From contig CAYTUB010000015.1 of the NCBI GenBank assembly GCA_964441145.1, positions 1-44,537 of the forward strand: a DNA stretch of 44,537 bases, written 5' to 3'. The notes under the pieces were generated by a model. The model did no database searches. It had not been told where the DNA came from and saw only the letters and a list, made by a program, of their open reading frames with translations. The translations under genes and the position numbers were made by a program. This DNA comes from SHLQ01 sp964441145 (lineage in GTDB: Bacteria; Actinomycetota; Acidimicrobiia; Acidimicrobiales; SHLQ01). Below, in pieces: positions 8,597 to 16,690 of this stretch. Each line of letters starts with the position of its first letter. Within the stretch, counting starts at the first letter, position 1.

Positions 8597-9813
8597 TTAG
8601 GGCTTAACTGGTCTAGTAGGCCCTCTAGGCGTTCGCGTTCGGTGGCGATGATCGCGTCTTCGATCGCGAAGCGAACGTCGCGTGTGATCTGATCAACACG
8701 AGTTGAGGCGGCGCACTCGAGGTCGATGGCTACGAGTTGTGCCTCGACAGCGGCAGCGTTTTCAGCCGCTGCCTGGAAGTCCTCCAAGCGCGTTTCCCAG
8801 TCGTCACCGAGGTCGAAGTTGTTCGGGTTCGATGGGGCCAGTTCTCTCAGCCCGAAGACTGCCTGCTCGCGGGAGCTGTAGGGGTAGCCGGCTTGCTGGA
8901 CACAGCTCCGCCACGACGTCTGTGCCTCGACAACGGCGGGATCCGCATCGGCTTGGTCCAGGGCAGCTCGCTTGATCTCGTAGATCTCTTCCACGGCAAC
9001 GATGCTTGGTGGAATGTCGTCAGAGGGAAATGAGGTGCCCGGGGAGGCCCCGTTGACGCATTGTGCGACGATGCGCACTGCCTCGTCCCGGGCCGCTTCG
9101 TCGAGGCTGTCGTAGAACTCGTTGCCGCGGGCTGTGGCCTCGGCCTGCGTCGCCAGTGTTTCGGAGTCGGCCAGCCTACGTCGTTCCCATTCGACGTTTT
9201 CGAGAGCGCTCCCTCCGACGCCGTATCCGAACTCATCGACATACAGGTCCATGTTCAGGAAATCGATCAACCAAACGGGCGGTAGGGGCACAACCAAGTC
9301 CGACCGGAGTCCTTCAAGGCCGATGATATAGAGGAGTTCCGGTTCGCTCCGCTGGGACGTGATGCAGGTTCGGGCGGAATCGTTCCAGGCAATATCGTCT
9401 GCGAACCTCATCGCGCTCAGTTTCACCGGATCGACCTCAGAGCCAAAGAAGACCTCGAGCGGAGAACGCAAATCTGGCCGAATCGGTTCGGTCGGCTGCG
9501 CTTCGGTGGTCGAGGTTGATGGTGGCGGTGTCGAAGTCGTGGTCGGCGGAGCGGTGGTCGTGGTCAGTTCTGGCAACGACTGCTCGGGCCCGTCACGGTC
9601 TTCGAGGTCGTCGTTGCCAGCGACATCAACAGTCGAGGGCGGAGGGTCGTTCGACACGAGGTTGAGGGCTGCGGCTCCGAGACCAGCAATCAACGCGAGC
9701 ACCACGACGCCGCCAGCGACACGGCGTTGAGTAGCCCGCCGGAGGTCGAGGCTCACTCGGCCGTTGTCGAGTTGTTCGCGTAGCTGTTGCACAAACTCGG
9801 GTTGATTTGTCAT
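8593..9813 (-). CDS. Single-pass membrane protein coupled to a sigma factor (putative anti-sigma-like regulator)
   Basis: A long frame runs upstream to 10152, but that part is an overlap shadow of the sigma gene. The ATG at 9813 overlaps the sigma stop as ATGA and starts a sensible protein of 406 residues. Residues 1-31 are cytoplasmic and include PEFVQQLREQL (5-15); 32-53 are a membrane helix; about 65-110 are a Thr/Pro-rich linker; the rest is an exported domain with four cysteines and WRSCVQQAGYPYSS. No HxxxCxxC zinc anti-sigma motif is present. The coupling and topology suggest it controls the sigma factor, but this is inference. I do not recognise the exported domain. A similar short cytoplasmic motif occurs in the protein at 11050. 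Confidence 0.8.
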   Translation of the reverse strand: MTNQPEFVQQLREQLDNGRVSLDLRRATQRRVAGGVVVLALIAGLGAAALNLVSNDPPPSTVDVAGNDDLEDRDGPEQSLPELTTTTAPPTTTSTPPPSTSTTEAQPTEPIRPDLRSPLEVFFGSEVDPVKLSAMRFADDIAWNDSARTCITSQRSEPELLYIIGLEGLRSDLVVPLPPVWLIDFLNMDLYVDEFGYGVGGSALENVEWERRRLADSETLATQAEATARGNEFYDSLDEAARDEAVRIVAQCVNGASPGTSFPSDDIPPSIVAVEEIYEIKRAALDQADADPAVVEAQTSWRSCVQQAGYPYSSREQAVFGLRELAPSNPNNFDLGDDWETRLEDFQAAAENAAAVEAQLVAIDLECAASTRVDQITRDVRFAIEDAIIATERERLEGLLDQLSPN

Positions 9814-10367
9814 GTCAGTCCTTCTGTGTGTCTGGCGAGTGTTTGCAGGCCCCGTGAAACTCGGACCCGCGCGGCGCCTTCGGAGCAGCCAAGTTCCTCG
9901 GCTACCTCTCGATACGGGAGCGCCCGACCGATGCGGAGTTGTATGGCCTCGAGTTGAGAGGCGGGCAGCGCTTTGACGGCGTCGTCGATGACGTCTCGTA
10001 CCGGCTCGAAATCGACGAGGCGTTCGATCCGTTCCAAGTCCTCGGTTGTCGACTCGATCCGTTCCATGCCGAGCTTCTTGCGAGCCTTGGAGTCCACTAC
10101 CTCTCGACGGATATATCGATTCATCTGCCGGTTCGCGATTGTGAACAGCCACGCACGCCCGGGCTTGCCCCGGTCGACAAAGCGACGGCTCGACAGCAAA
10201 GCAGCAGCAAAGGTCTCCGACGTCAGGTCTGCTGCCGTTTGGGCACAGCCAGTTCGACGCAGGAAAAACCGCAGGAGATCGTTGACGTGGCGGTCATACA
10301 GGACACCAAAGGCGTCTGCGCCCGAGGCTATGAGCTCCGCATCAGAGCGGCCGTCGTCTCTCTCCAT
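9810..10367 (-). CDS. ECF-like RNA polymerase sigma factor, module 1
   Basis: A 185-residue sigma-70 family protein with regions 2 and 4 only. Region 2 covers DAFGVLYDRHVNDLLRFFLR through the -10-recognising helix AWLFTIANRQMNRYIRRE. Region 4 has ALPASQLEAIQLRIGRALPYREVAEEL followed by the DNA-binding helix SEGAARVRVSRGLQTLARH. I prefer ATG 10367; an in-frame TTG at 10385 would add six residues. On the minus strand the upstream sequence has TAACAC, 17 bp, then TATAAC, 4 nt before the ATG, a weak promoter candidate. It is translationally coupled to the membrane protein downstream (8593) and divergent from the second sigma gene 146 bp away. Confidence 0.88.
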   Translation of the reverse strand: MERDDGRSDAELIASGADAFGVLYDRHVNDLLRFFLRRTGCAQTAADLTSETFAAALLSSRRFVDRGKPGRAWLFTIANRQMNRYIRREVVDSKARKKLGMERIESTTEDLERIERLVDFEPVRDVIDDAVKALPASQLEAIQLRIGRALPYREVAEELGCSEGAARVRVSRGLQTLARHTEGLT

Positions 10368-10423
10368 ACCTGTTATATGCCACAAGTCGAGAAAGTGTTA
10401 CGAGGCGAGATATCGAATGGGTT

Positions 10424-10435
10424 GAGAAGTTTCTC
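10424..10435. repeat. Short dyad in the divergent sigma promoter region
   Basis: GAGAA-GT-TTCTC, extended on each side by TT/GAA with a one-base bulge, lies between the two divergent sigma genes. It could be an operator; nothing more can be shown. Confidence 0.3.
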
Positions 10436-10513
10436 GAATTCCATGGATGAGTTCGGGTGGCAGTGTCGTCCAATATGGGTGTGAGGGACGCGAAACGTTT
10501 GGCTGGCTACGAG

Positions 10514-11053
10514 ATGGTGAAGGTGGAACTAGTGGAGTCAGGTCCCGTGTCCTCGTTTACTGAACGCTTGCGAGCGTCCGATATCGCCATGCGGGCGCTC
10601 GCCTTCCGTCTCGTCGGTGATCGGGTGGCTATGGACGATGTCCTCCAAACCGCCTATCTCAAGGCCTATCGGGGGTATGAGGATTTTCGCGAGGACGCCC
10701 AGTTCACGTCTTGGCTGTATTCGATCGTCTACCGGGCATGCATCGACCATCTACGAGTCCGGTCTCGACGAGACGAGTCGCCATTGGTCGCCGATGATGC
10801 GCTCGTCGATTCCGGCAGCGACCCATCGGTGGGCGCTGCCGACCGGCTGTCGATAGAAGAAGCGCTGTCGGCATTGACAGTCGAACAACGAGCCGCCGTG
10901 TGGCTCGTCGACGGCGAGGGACACACCTTTGCCCAGGCGGCGGAGATTCTCGACATTTCACCTGGCACGGCCGCTTCCCGAGTGTCACGAGCACGGGCGG
11001 CGCTACGAGAAACCCTTGGTTCACCAACTAGCGAAACGGAGGTGTCGACATGA
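10514..11053 (+). CDS. ECF-like RNA polymerase sigma factor, module 2
   Basis: A sigma-70 family protein with region 2 (DVLQTAYLKAYRGYEDF, then SWLYSIVYRACIDHLR) and region 4 (ALSALTVEQRAAVWLVDGEG, then PGTAASRVSRARAALRE). The frame is open to a GTG at 10457, and ATG 10475, ATG 10514 or GTG 10547 are also possible. I list ATG 10514 (179 residues), which leaves a normal short lead before region 2; GTG 10547 has the better Shine-Dalgarno (GGAG, about 10 nt upstream). The start is therefore uncertain while the gene is not. Its stop overlaps the next gene by ATGA. Confidence 0.85.
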   Translation: MVKVELVESGPVSSFTERLRASDIAMRALAFRLVGDRVAMDDVLQTAYLKAYRGYEDFREDAQFTSWLYSIVYRACIDHLRVRSRRDESPLVADDALVDSGSDPSVGAADRLSIEEALSALTVEQRAAVWLVDGEGHTFAQAAEILDISPGTAASRVSRARAALRETLGSPTSETEVST

Positions 11054-12876
11054 ACGACTCCGATCCTCAGATCACTAACTTGCTCGAAGAACTGCATACT
11101 CCCGAGCACGGACCTGACTTTTGGGACGCCCTGGAACGGGAACTCGATCTTGTCGCTCCTCCGAAATCACGGCGAGTCGCTCCGTGGTTGCTAGCCGCCG
11201 CTGCCATCTCGCTGGTGGTTATCGGAGTGGTTGCGGCCCTTGCCTCTCGAGAGTCCGGTACGGGCGCGGTCGACACCATCGGTACCGCTGATCAACTTCC
11301 ATCACTCGTTGCTCCGGGCACCATCGAGGGGCCGTTCCCATGGGCGGTGCAGTCGGCGAGCAACGGTGAACTGTTGGTGCTGTCTCGGTTAGCTCAGCCC
11401 GGGGAGCAGGTTGCGTGCCGCGACGGCGAAGTGAGCGAGACGCCCAATGTCTTCGAACTGTTGACACTCGACCTGGCGGGCGATGTGCCCGAGGTTCGCA
11501 GTATCGGAACTACAACGGGTCAGAGAGGCGTATTGTTCGAGCGTTTCGCGACGTCGAGTTCAGATCGCTTCGTTGCCCTCCACTCATTTTGTGATGGCCC
11601 TACAGTCCTAAACACCGAAACCGGAGAGAGCTTCGAGAACCCACCTCCTGCAGACGCGCCACGGTGGCTGGGCACTGCGACCTGGTTCGAGCAAGACGGC
11701 GAGTTGCGTCTAGCGACTCGCTATTTCGACTTCGACGAGGACGACCCGGCGGCCGGTCAGACCAATCGTGTCAATCGGATAACCGACCCCGAGACCGGAG
11801 AGGTGCTGTCTGAGGTCGGCGGCCTGGACGAACCAGCCCTGCTAGCGGTGCTCGACGACGGCACCCGGATCGAGCATCGAGGCCCGGGCTCGGGCGCTGC
11901 GCCCAGCGTGCTGGTTGACGGATCGTCTGTCGGGCGCTTGCGAACATCGGTGCTCCCATTTGCTGCGGTGTCACCAGATGGCACGCTCGCTGCGATCTTG
12001 GATCCAGCTACAGCCAGCGAGTTCATTGTCGTCGATAGCGAAGGTGACGTGATCTTCGCTCAACGAACGCCAGGAGTATCCGACTTTGCCTGGCTTCCTG
12101 ACGGCCGGCTCGCCCTTGCAAGCAGTGATTTCTCGATCGACCCAAGTAATTTGTCGATCGTTGACCTTTCCAGTCCAGAGCCGGTGGTGACCGTTCACAA
12201 CTTCGGTATTGGCCCTATTTCCGTGGACTCGCTCACCTACGTCACCGGCGGGCGCCTTGCGGTGTCTGGCGAGACCCGCCTCGATGGCGCACAAACCTGG
12301 TTTATCCCCGTACCCAGCTCTGATGTCGTTGCCCCTGAGGACGACGGAGACATCGCATCGACATCGGAGTTCACGGACGAGCTTGCGTTGTTGATACCCG
12401 AAGCTGAAGATCTCGGCCCCGACTTGAACGTCGAGTTCTTCGAAGTGCTGCCGCCTGATTTCTTCCTCTTTGACCCGAATGAAGAGGGCGCGGATTGCCC
12501 GGGAGTGGGTCCGATCGGGCTGCTCTCTGGATTCCTCGTATTCTACGCCCGCGGCAACGTGCCAGAACAAGGTTTCGCCCTCGCCATTGAGGGCACGGCC
12601 GAGGAGGTTGCACAGAATTTCCAGAACTTCCGTGATTTGTTCGAATGCCAGGGTGACCTCGCAGGAGACGAGATCACCTTCACCCCGGCGACAGTGGACG
12701 GAGCGGTCGAGGCAATGACGATCGTGACAGACGAAGGTGGCGAGGTCAATCAGGGCATCTTCGTCAACTTCGGTGAACGGCTACTGGTGGTCACCCTCGA
12801 AGTCCAAAACGGTGGTGAAACCGTCGATCTCGTCGCCGTGATCAACGATCGGGTGCAGCAGCTAAACGATCGCTAA
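11050..12876 (+). CDS. Membrane-anchored sigma-factor partner with large exported beta-rich domain
   Basis: 608 residues. Residues 1-43 are cytoplasmic, with PDFWDALEREL at 22-32; 44-66 are a membrane helix; the exported part to about residue 420 consists of repeated short strands with Asp/Gly turns (for example AVSPDGTLAAILD, DFAWLPDGRLALASS), which reads like a beta-propeller of the WD40/TolB kind. The last 140 residues form a separate domain with two cysteines. Coupling to the sigma gene by ATGA overlap and the topology point to a transmembrane regulator that senses outside conditions. No zinc-binding anti-sigma motif is visible, so the mode of sigma binding is unknown. It ends tail-to-tail with ispH. 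Confidence 0.82.
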   Translation: MNDSDPQITNLLEELHTPEHGPDFWDALERELDLVAPPKSRRVAPWLLAAAAISLVVIGVVAALASRESGTGAVDTIGTADQLPSLVAPGTIEGPFPWAVQSASNGELLVLSRLAQPGEQVACRDGEVSETPNVFELLTLDLAGDVPEVRSIGTTTGQRGVLFERFATSSSDRFVALHSFCDGPTVLNTETGESFENPPPADAPRWLGTATWFEQDGELRLATRYFDFDEDDPAAGQTNRVNRITDPETGEVLSEVGGLDEPALLAVLDDGTRIEHRGPGSGAAPSVLVDGSSVGRLRTSVLPFAAVSPDGTLAAILDPATASEFIVVDSEGDVIFAQRTPGVSDFAWLPDGRLALASSDFSIDPSNLSIVDLSSPEPVVTVHNFGIGPISVDSLTYVTGGRLAVSGETRLDGAQTWFIPVPSSDVVAPEDDGDIASTSEFTDELALLIPEAEDLGPDLNVEFFEVLPPDFFLFDPNEEGADCPGVGPIGLLSGFLVFYARGNVPEQGFALAIEGTAEEVAQNFQNFRDLFECQGDLAGDEITFTPATVDGAVEAMTIVTDEGGEVNQGIFVNFGERLLVVTLEVQNGGETVDLVAVINDRVQQLNDR

Positions 12877-12885
12877 ACCGCTGCC

Positions 12886-13917
12886 CTAACCCAAGAGTCG
12901 CAGAACCTCGCTGGCGCCGAGCTGGCGGTCTTCAGATGGTGGGGTGTTCGACCGTCGTGCGCCCAGGCTGAGGGCAGCCGCAGCGTCGATGGCGCCGAGT
13001 AGGTCTCGGAGATTGCGTGGGGGAGGGAAGTACTCGTCCTCCTCGGTGATCCGCACCTCGGACACACCCTGGGTGGGGTTGAGCCGGTTGATGACGGATT
13101 CGACGAGCTCCTCGCTCGCCGATGCGCCCGCGGTGACACCGACGACCCCGCGTAGTTCAGCGGGCAGCTCGTCGGCGGTGTTGACCCGATAGACCGATTC
13201 GCAGCCGAACTCGCTTGCCAACCGGGCGAGCGCCATCGTGTTGGACGAGTTCGACGAGCCAATAACGACCATGGCATCGCAGTCGGGGGCGATCTTTTCG
13301 AGTGCCCCCTGGCGATTCGTGGTTGCGAAGCACAGGTCGCTACGACCAGGGGTCCACATTTCGGGCCATCGTTCGATTGCGGCGTCTTGCACGGCGGACC
13401 AGTCGCGGTGGCTGAGCGTCGTTTGTGCCAGCAGTGCCGTGGGGCCGTCGATCTCTGGCAAATCGTTGACTTCGTCGACCGACTCGACTCGGTGGATGGC
13501 ATCGGGGGCCACGGCCATCGTGCCGACAGCTTCCTCATGACCCTCATGGCCCACGTAGACAATCTGGTAGCCCTTGCCCGCCCGTACTTTCACTTCGTGG
13601 TGGACCTTGGTTACCAACGGACAGACGGCGTCGACGATGTAGCCGCCGTTGTCGGTTGCCGCTCGCACCACCTCGGGTGCAGAACCGTGAGCCGACAACA
13701 TGATCGGCTTGCCCTCGGGTACCTCGTCGATGTCGTCCACGAAGATCACGCCCATGTCCTCGAAGCGCTGTACAACGAGGCGATTGTGCACGATCTCGTG
13801 GTAGCAGTAGACGGGCGGGGGGAACGCTCGCACCATTGCAGCGAGTGCTTTGATCGCCATCTCGACACCAGCGCAGAATCCGCGAGGGGCGGCCAGCAAA
13901 ACCTTGTCGACGGTCAT
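12886..13917 (-). CDS. ispH: 4-hydroxy-3-methylbut-2-enyl diphosphate reductase
   Basis: The last enzyme of the MEP isoprenoid pathway, an iron-sulfur protein that reduces HMBPP to IPP and DMAPP. The three cluster cysteines are at residues 14 (RGFCAGV), 99 (DAVCPLV) and 196 (DLCFATTN). Substrate-binding motifs HEIVHN, SAHGSAP and GHEGHEEAVGT (Glu129 in the catalytic position) are present. At 343 residues it is slightly longer than E. coli IspH; the extra residues are a C-terminal Ser/Arg-rich tail. ATG 13917 lies 7 nt after TAGACT. It is divergent from the radical SAM gene, and the 38-bp gap holds a perfect inverted repeat covering parts of both -10 elements. Confidence 0.96.
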   Translation of the reverse strand: MTVDKVLLAAPRGFCAGVEMAIKALAAMVRAFPPPVYCYHEIVHNRLVVQRFEDMGVIFVDDIDEVPEGKPIMLSAHGSAPEVVRAATDNGGYIVDAVCPLVTKVHHEVKVRAGKGYQIVYVGHEGHEEAVGTMAVAPDAIHRVESVDEVNDLPEIDGPTALLAQTTLSHRDWSAVQDAAIERWPEMWTPGRSDLCFATTNRQGALEKIAPDCDAMVVIGSSNSSNTMALARLASEFGCESVYRVNTADELPAELRGVVGVTAGASASEELVESVINRLNPTQGVSEVRITEEDEYFPPPRNLRDLLGAIDAAAALSLGARRSNTPPSEDRQLGASEVLRLLG

Positions 13918-13924
13918 GATGATG

Positions 13925-13930
13925 AGTCTA
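13925..13930 (-). promoter_or_regulatory. -10-like TAGACT for ispH
   Basis: TAGACT on the minus strand, 7 nt before the ispH ATG. Confidence 0.6.
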
Positions 13931-13945
13931 CGGCCTCGGCCGTAG
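13928..13945. promoter_or_regulatory. Perfect inverted repeat joining two divergent -10 elements
   Basis: CTACGGCC-TC-GGCCGTAG, 8-bp arms with a 2-bp centre, midway between ispH and the radical SAM gene. The outer TAG of each arm is the first half of the -10 hexamer on that strand. A dimeric repressor bound here would cover both promoters. It could alternatively be a by-product of two head-to-head -10 boxes in GC-rich DNA. Confidence 0.5.
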
Positions 13946-13948
13946 CCT
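13943..13948 (+). promoter_or_regulatory. -10-like TAGCCT for the radical SAM gene
   Basis: TAGCCT, 7 nt before the GTG at 13956. Confidence 0.55.
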
Positions 13949-13955
13949 TGAGAGG

Positions 13956-15365
13956 GTGTCGCGTCCCCGAATCGTCTCCGTAGAGCCAGACTCTCCCGCT
14001 GCGCGGGCGGGTTTGCTCGTTGGCGACGAGGTGGTCTCGATCGAAGCGGAGGTGCCGCGTGACATCTTGGAGTACCGCACTCTCGTCGACGGTGTCGATC
14101 CGGCCTTCGTGATTGACCGCCATGGTTTGACCCTCGATATCGACGTGGCGAAATCGCCCGCCGAGCAGCTCGGCATCGAAGTGCACAGCGCCCTCTTCGA
14201 CGAGGTGCGTACGTGTGACAACCACTGCGAATTCTGTTTCATCTACCAACTGCCGCCGAACCTTCGCAAGAGTCTCTATCTCAAGGACGACGATTACCGG
14301 CTGTCGTTCCTCTACGGCAATTACACCACGCTCACCCGTTTCACCGAGGCCGACCTCGAACGGGTCATCACCGAGAAGTTGTCGCCGATCAACGTCAGCA
14401 TCCACACCACCGACGCTCGAGTGCGAGAAGAGATGCTGCGTAACCGCCGAGGGGCTTCCTCGTTGCGGTGGCTGTCGGAACTGTTGGCGGCGGGCATCGA
14501 AGTCCACGGCCAAGTAGTCGTGTGCCCGGGAGTGAACGACGGCGAAGTCCTCGATCAAACGTTGTGTGACATCGCGGACCGATACCGCGAGCTGGCCACG
14601 GTTGCCGTCGTGCCGCTGGGTGTGTCGAAGTATTCGACCGAAGATCGCATGCGGGCCCACACCCTTGAAGAAGCCCAAACCGTCGTCGACGTAGTCGAGC
14701 GTTGGCAGGGCGTCTTTCGCGAACTCCTTGGCCGACCGCTCGTGCACGCCGCCGATGAGTATTACCTCATGGCGCAGCGGCCCTTTCCGTCAAAGGAAAC
14801 CTACGGCGACACGCCAATGTATGAAGACGGCATCGGGATGGCGGCAATGTTCGCGTCCGAGTTCGCGGGCGAAGTTGAAGAGGGCATCGGTACCGAGGCG
14901 GGGTTCTTTGCCTGGGTCGATGCCGCTCCGGCCGAGGGATATCGGGCACCGAGGACCACGCCCGCACAATCGCCGACAGGCGGCACTGCCGTCGCGCTTC
15001 GGCCGAGACCAACAGCACCCGTCGGGATCCTGACGGGAAGCTTTGGCGCGGAGGTTCTCGCCCCGCTCGTCGCAACGCACGATCGTGACGACATTCGCGT
15101 CATCGCCGTGGAGAATCAGTTCTTTGGCGGAACCGTTGGCGTTTCTGGCCTGATGGTGGGAGAGGACCTACAGCGCGTCCTTGCCAACGAGCCGGTCGGT
15201 CACCGCTATTTGTTGCCCGATGTTTGTTTGAATCGGGGGATGTTCCTCGATGGGCTAACTCCCGAGGATCTTCCCCGTCCCGTCGAGATCATCGAGACCG
15301 ATGGGGTAGCGCTTCGCCGAGCACTCGATGTGCCAGGCGTTGCCTCGTCAGGAGAAGCATCATGA
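13956..15365 (+). CDS. PDZ-like / radical SAM / DUF512 protein
   Basis: 469 residues, starting at GTG. An N-terminal PDZ-like domain (VEPDSPAARAGLLVGDEVVSI) is followed by a compact radical SAM core with the cluster motif CDNHCEFCF (Cx3Cx2C, about residues 88-95), then a DUF512 C-terminal domain (FGAEVLAPLV, NQFFGGTVGVSGLMVGEDL, ending in LPDVCLNRGMFLDG). Family members are widespread and often stand next to der, as here, where the stop overlaps the der start (ATGA). The molecular function is not established; a link to ribosome or GTPase maturation is only suggested by context. The motif order and length match the family well. Confidence 0.9.
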   Translation: MSRPRIVSVEPDSPAARAGLLVGDEVVSIEAEVPRDILEYRTLVDGVDPAFVIDRHGLTLDIDVAKSPAEQLGIEVHSALFDEVRTCDNHCEFCFIYQLPPNLRKSLYLKDDDYRLSFLYGNYTTLTRFTEADLERVITEKLSPINVSIHTTDARVREEMLRNRRGASSLRWLSELLAAGIEVHGQVVVCPGVNDGEVLDQTLCDIADRYRELATVAVVPLGVSKYSTEDRMRAHTLEEAQTVVDVVERWQGVFRELLGRPLVHAADEYYLMAQRPFPSKETYGDTPMYEDGIGMAAMFASEFAGEVEEGIGTEAGFFAWVDAAPAEGYRAPRTTPAQSPTGGTAVALRPRPTAPVGILTGSFGAEVLAPLVATHDRDDIRVIAVENQFFGGTVGVSGLMVGEDLQRVLANEPVGHRYLLPDVCLNRGMFLDGLTPEDLPRPVEIIETDGVALRRALDVPGVASSGEAS

Positions 15366-16663
15366 GTGTCCTGCCAACCGTTGCCATCGTCGGGCGACCC
15401 AATGTCGGCAAGTCGACCTTGGTGAACCGAATCCTCGGTCGACGAGAAGCAATCGTCGAAGAACGCCCTGGCGTCACCCGGGATCGCAAAGAGATGGTCG
15501 CCGAGTGGCAAGGGGTCGAGTTCACGCTGATCGACACCGGCGGCTGGATGGCCGAACAAGACGGCGACGAACTCGACGCCAAGGTCTCCAAGCAAAGCGA
15601 ACGTGCGATTGCCGAAGCCGATGTAGTGCTTATGGTCGCTGACGCGTCGGTCGGCGCTACCGCCGATGACCAACTCGTTGCCGACATCGTTCGACGCATC
15701 GACCAACCAACATTTCTCGTTGCTAACAAAGTGGATTCTGAAAAGCAGGAGCACCTGATCTGGGACCTTGTGAGCCTCGGCGTGGGCGAACCAATGCCGG
15801 TGAGCGCATTGCACGGCGTGGGCGCTGCCGATCTTCTCGACGAAGTCGTCGCCGTACTTCCCGAACCAGAGGTCGATGAGAACGAGGAGGAGGCAGATCG
15901 AATCTTTGGTGTGTCCATCGTTGGGCGCCCAAACGTTGGCAAGTCCACCCTCTTTAACCGTCTGATCGGTGAAGACCGCTCGGTGGTGCACGACAGGGCA
16001 GGAACGACGCGCGACTCGATCGACACCGTGGTCGAAACCGCAAACGGGCCACTGCGCTTTATCGACACGGCCGGCATGCGACGCAAGGCAAAGGTCGATG
16101 AGGAAACCGAGTACTACTCCTTGGTTCGAGCACTCCGCGCCGTCGACAAATCCGATGTCGCATTCCTCGTCATCGACGCCACCCTCGGCGTCACGGCACA
16201 AGATCAGCGTCTCGCTGAACGCGTGGACGCCGCTGGTTGCCCGATCGTGGTCTTGATGAACAAATGGGACCTCCTCGACGCAGACGGCCGTGACGCGGCG
16301 CGCCGCACCGTGGATCGCAAACTGCACTTTCTCGGAGAGTCGCCGGTCATCCAGGTAAGCGCGTTGACCGGAAAGAGCGTGCAGAAGCTGTGGCCAGCGC
16401 TCGAGGACGCGTTGGGGGCCTATGCCACACGAGTGCCGACGCGCAAGGTAAATCAGGTCATCCGTGCAGCACAGGTCGCTCACCCGGCCCCCGATGGGGC
16501 ACGAGTGCTCTACGCCACCCAAGGCGCAACCGATCCGCCAACATTCACGCTCTTTGCCAACAAAGAGCTTCCACGGACCTACCTTCGCTACCTCGAACGG
16601 AGCCTTCGCGAAGCGTTCGAGCTCGGCAACACGCCAGTGAAATTGCGGGTTCGGCGCAGGTAA
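15362..16663 (+). CDS. der: Ribosome biogenesis GTPase Der (EngA)
   Basis: An essential GTPase with two tandem G domains that helps 50S subunit maturation. Each domain has its P-loop (GRPNVGKSTLVNR near the start, GRPNVGKSTLFNR around residue 185) and switch/NKxD motifs (DTGGWM, NKVD; DTAGMRRK, NKWD), followed by the C-terminal KH-like domain. The frame is open upstream to 15224, but the correct start is ATG 15362 (433 residues): it has AGGAG 7 nt upstream, overlaps the previous stop by 4 bp and puts the first beta strand directly before the P-loop. There is no fused CMP kinase, unlike many actinobacterial Der genes. Confidence 0.96.
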   Translation: MSVLPTVAIVGRPNVGKSTLVNRILGRREAIVEERPGVTRDRKEMVAEWQGVEFTLIDTGGWMAEQDGDELDAKVSKQSERAIAEADVVLMVADASVGATADDQLVADIVRRIDQPTFLVANKVDSEKQEHLIWDLVSLGVGEPMPVSALHGVGAADLLDEVVAVLPEPEVDENEEEADRIFGVSIVGRPNVGKSTLFNRLIGEDRSVVHDRAGTTRDSIDTVVETANGPLRFIDTAGMRRKAKVDEETEYYSLVRALRAVDKSDVAFLVIDATLGVTAQDQRLAERVDAAGCPIVVLMNKWDLLDADGRDAARRTVDRKLHFLGESPVIQVSALTGKSVQKLWPALEDALGAYATRVPTRKVNQVIRAAQVAHPAPDGARVLYATQGATDPPTFTLFANKELPRTYLRYLERSLREAFELGNTPVKLRVRRR

Positions 16664-16677
16664 CGCTGGCCGTAGAG

Positions 16678-16683
16678 TACTCT
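16678..16683 (+). promoter_or_regulatory. -10-like TACTCT for the PP2C gene
   Basis: TACTCT, 7 nt before ATG 16691. This favours ATG 16691 over the in-frame TTG at 16685. Confidence 0.5.
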
Positions 16684-16690
16684 TTTGGAT

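Noticed and set aside
9814..10152. N-terminal extension of the 8593 membrane protein
   Set aside because: Arg/Gly-rich shadow overlapping the sigma gene; the ATGA-coupled start at 9813 fits.
8593..12876. Sigma modules as a recently acquired island
   Set aside because: No flanking repeats, tRNA or mobility genes, and base composition looks like that of the neighbours; only their position between housekeeping genes suggests insertion.
15206..16522. 438-residue minus-strand open frame opposite der
   Set aside because: It is fully covered by der, has no domain, no start signal and low-quality composition; long antisense frames are usual in high-GC genes with strong third-position bias.
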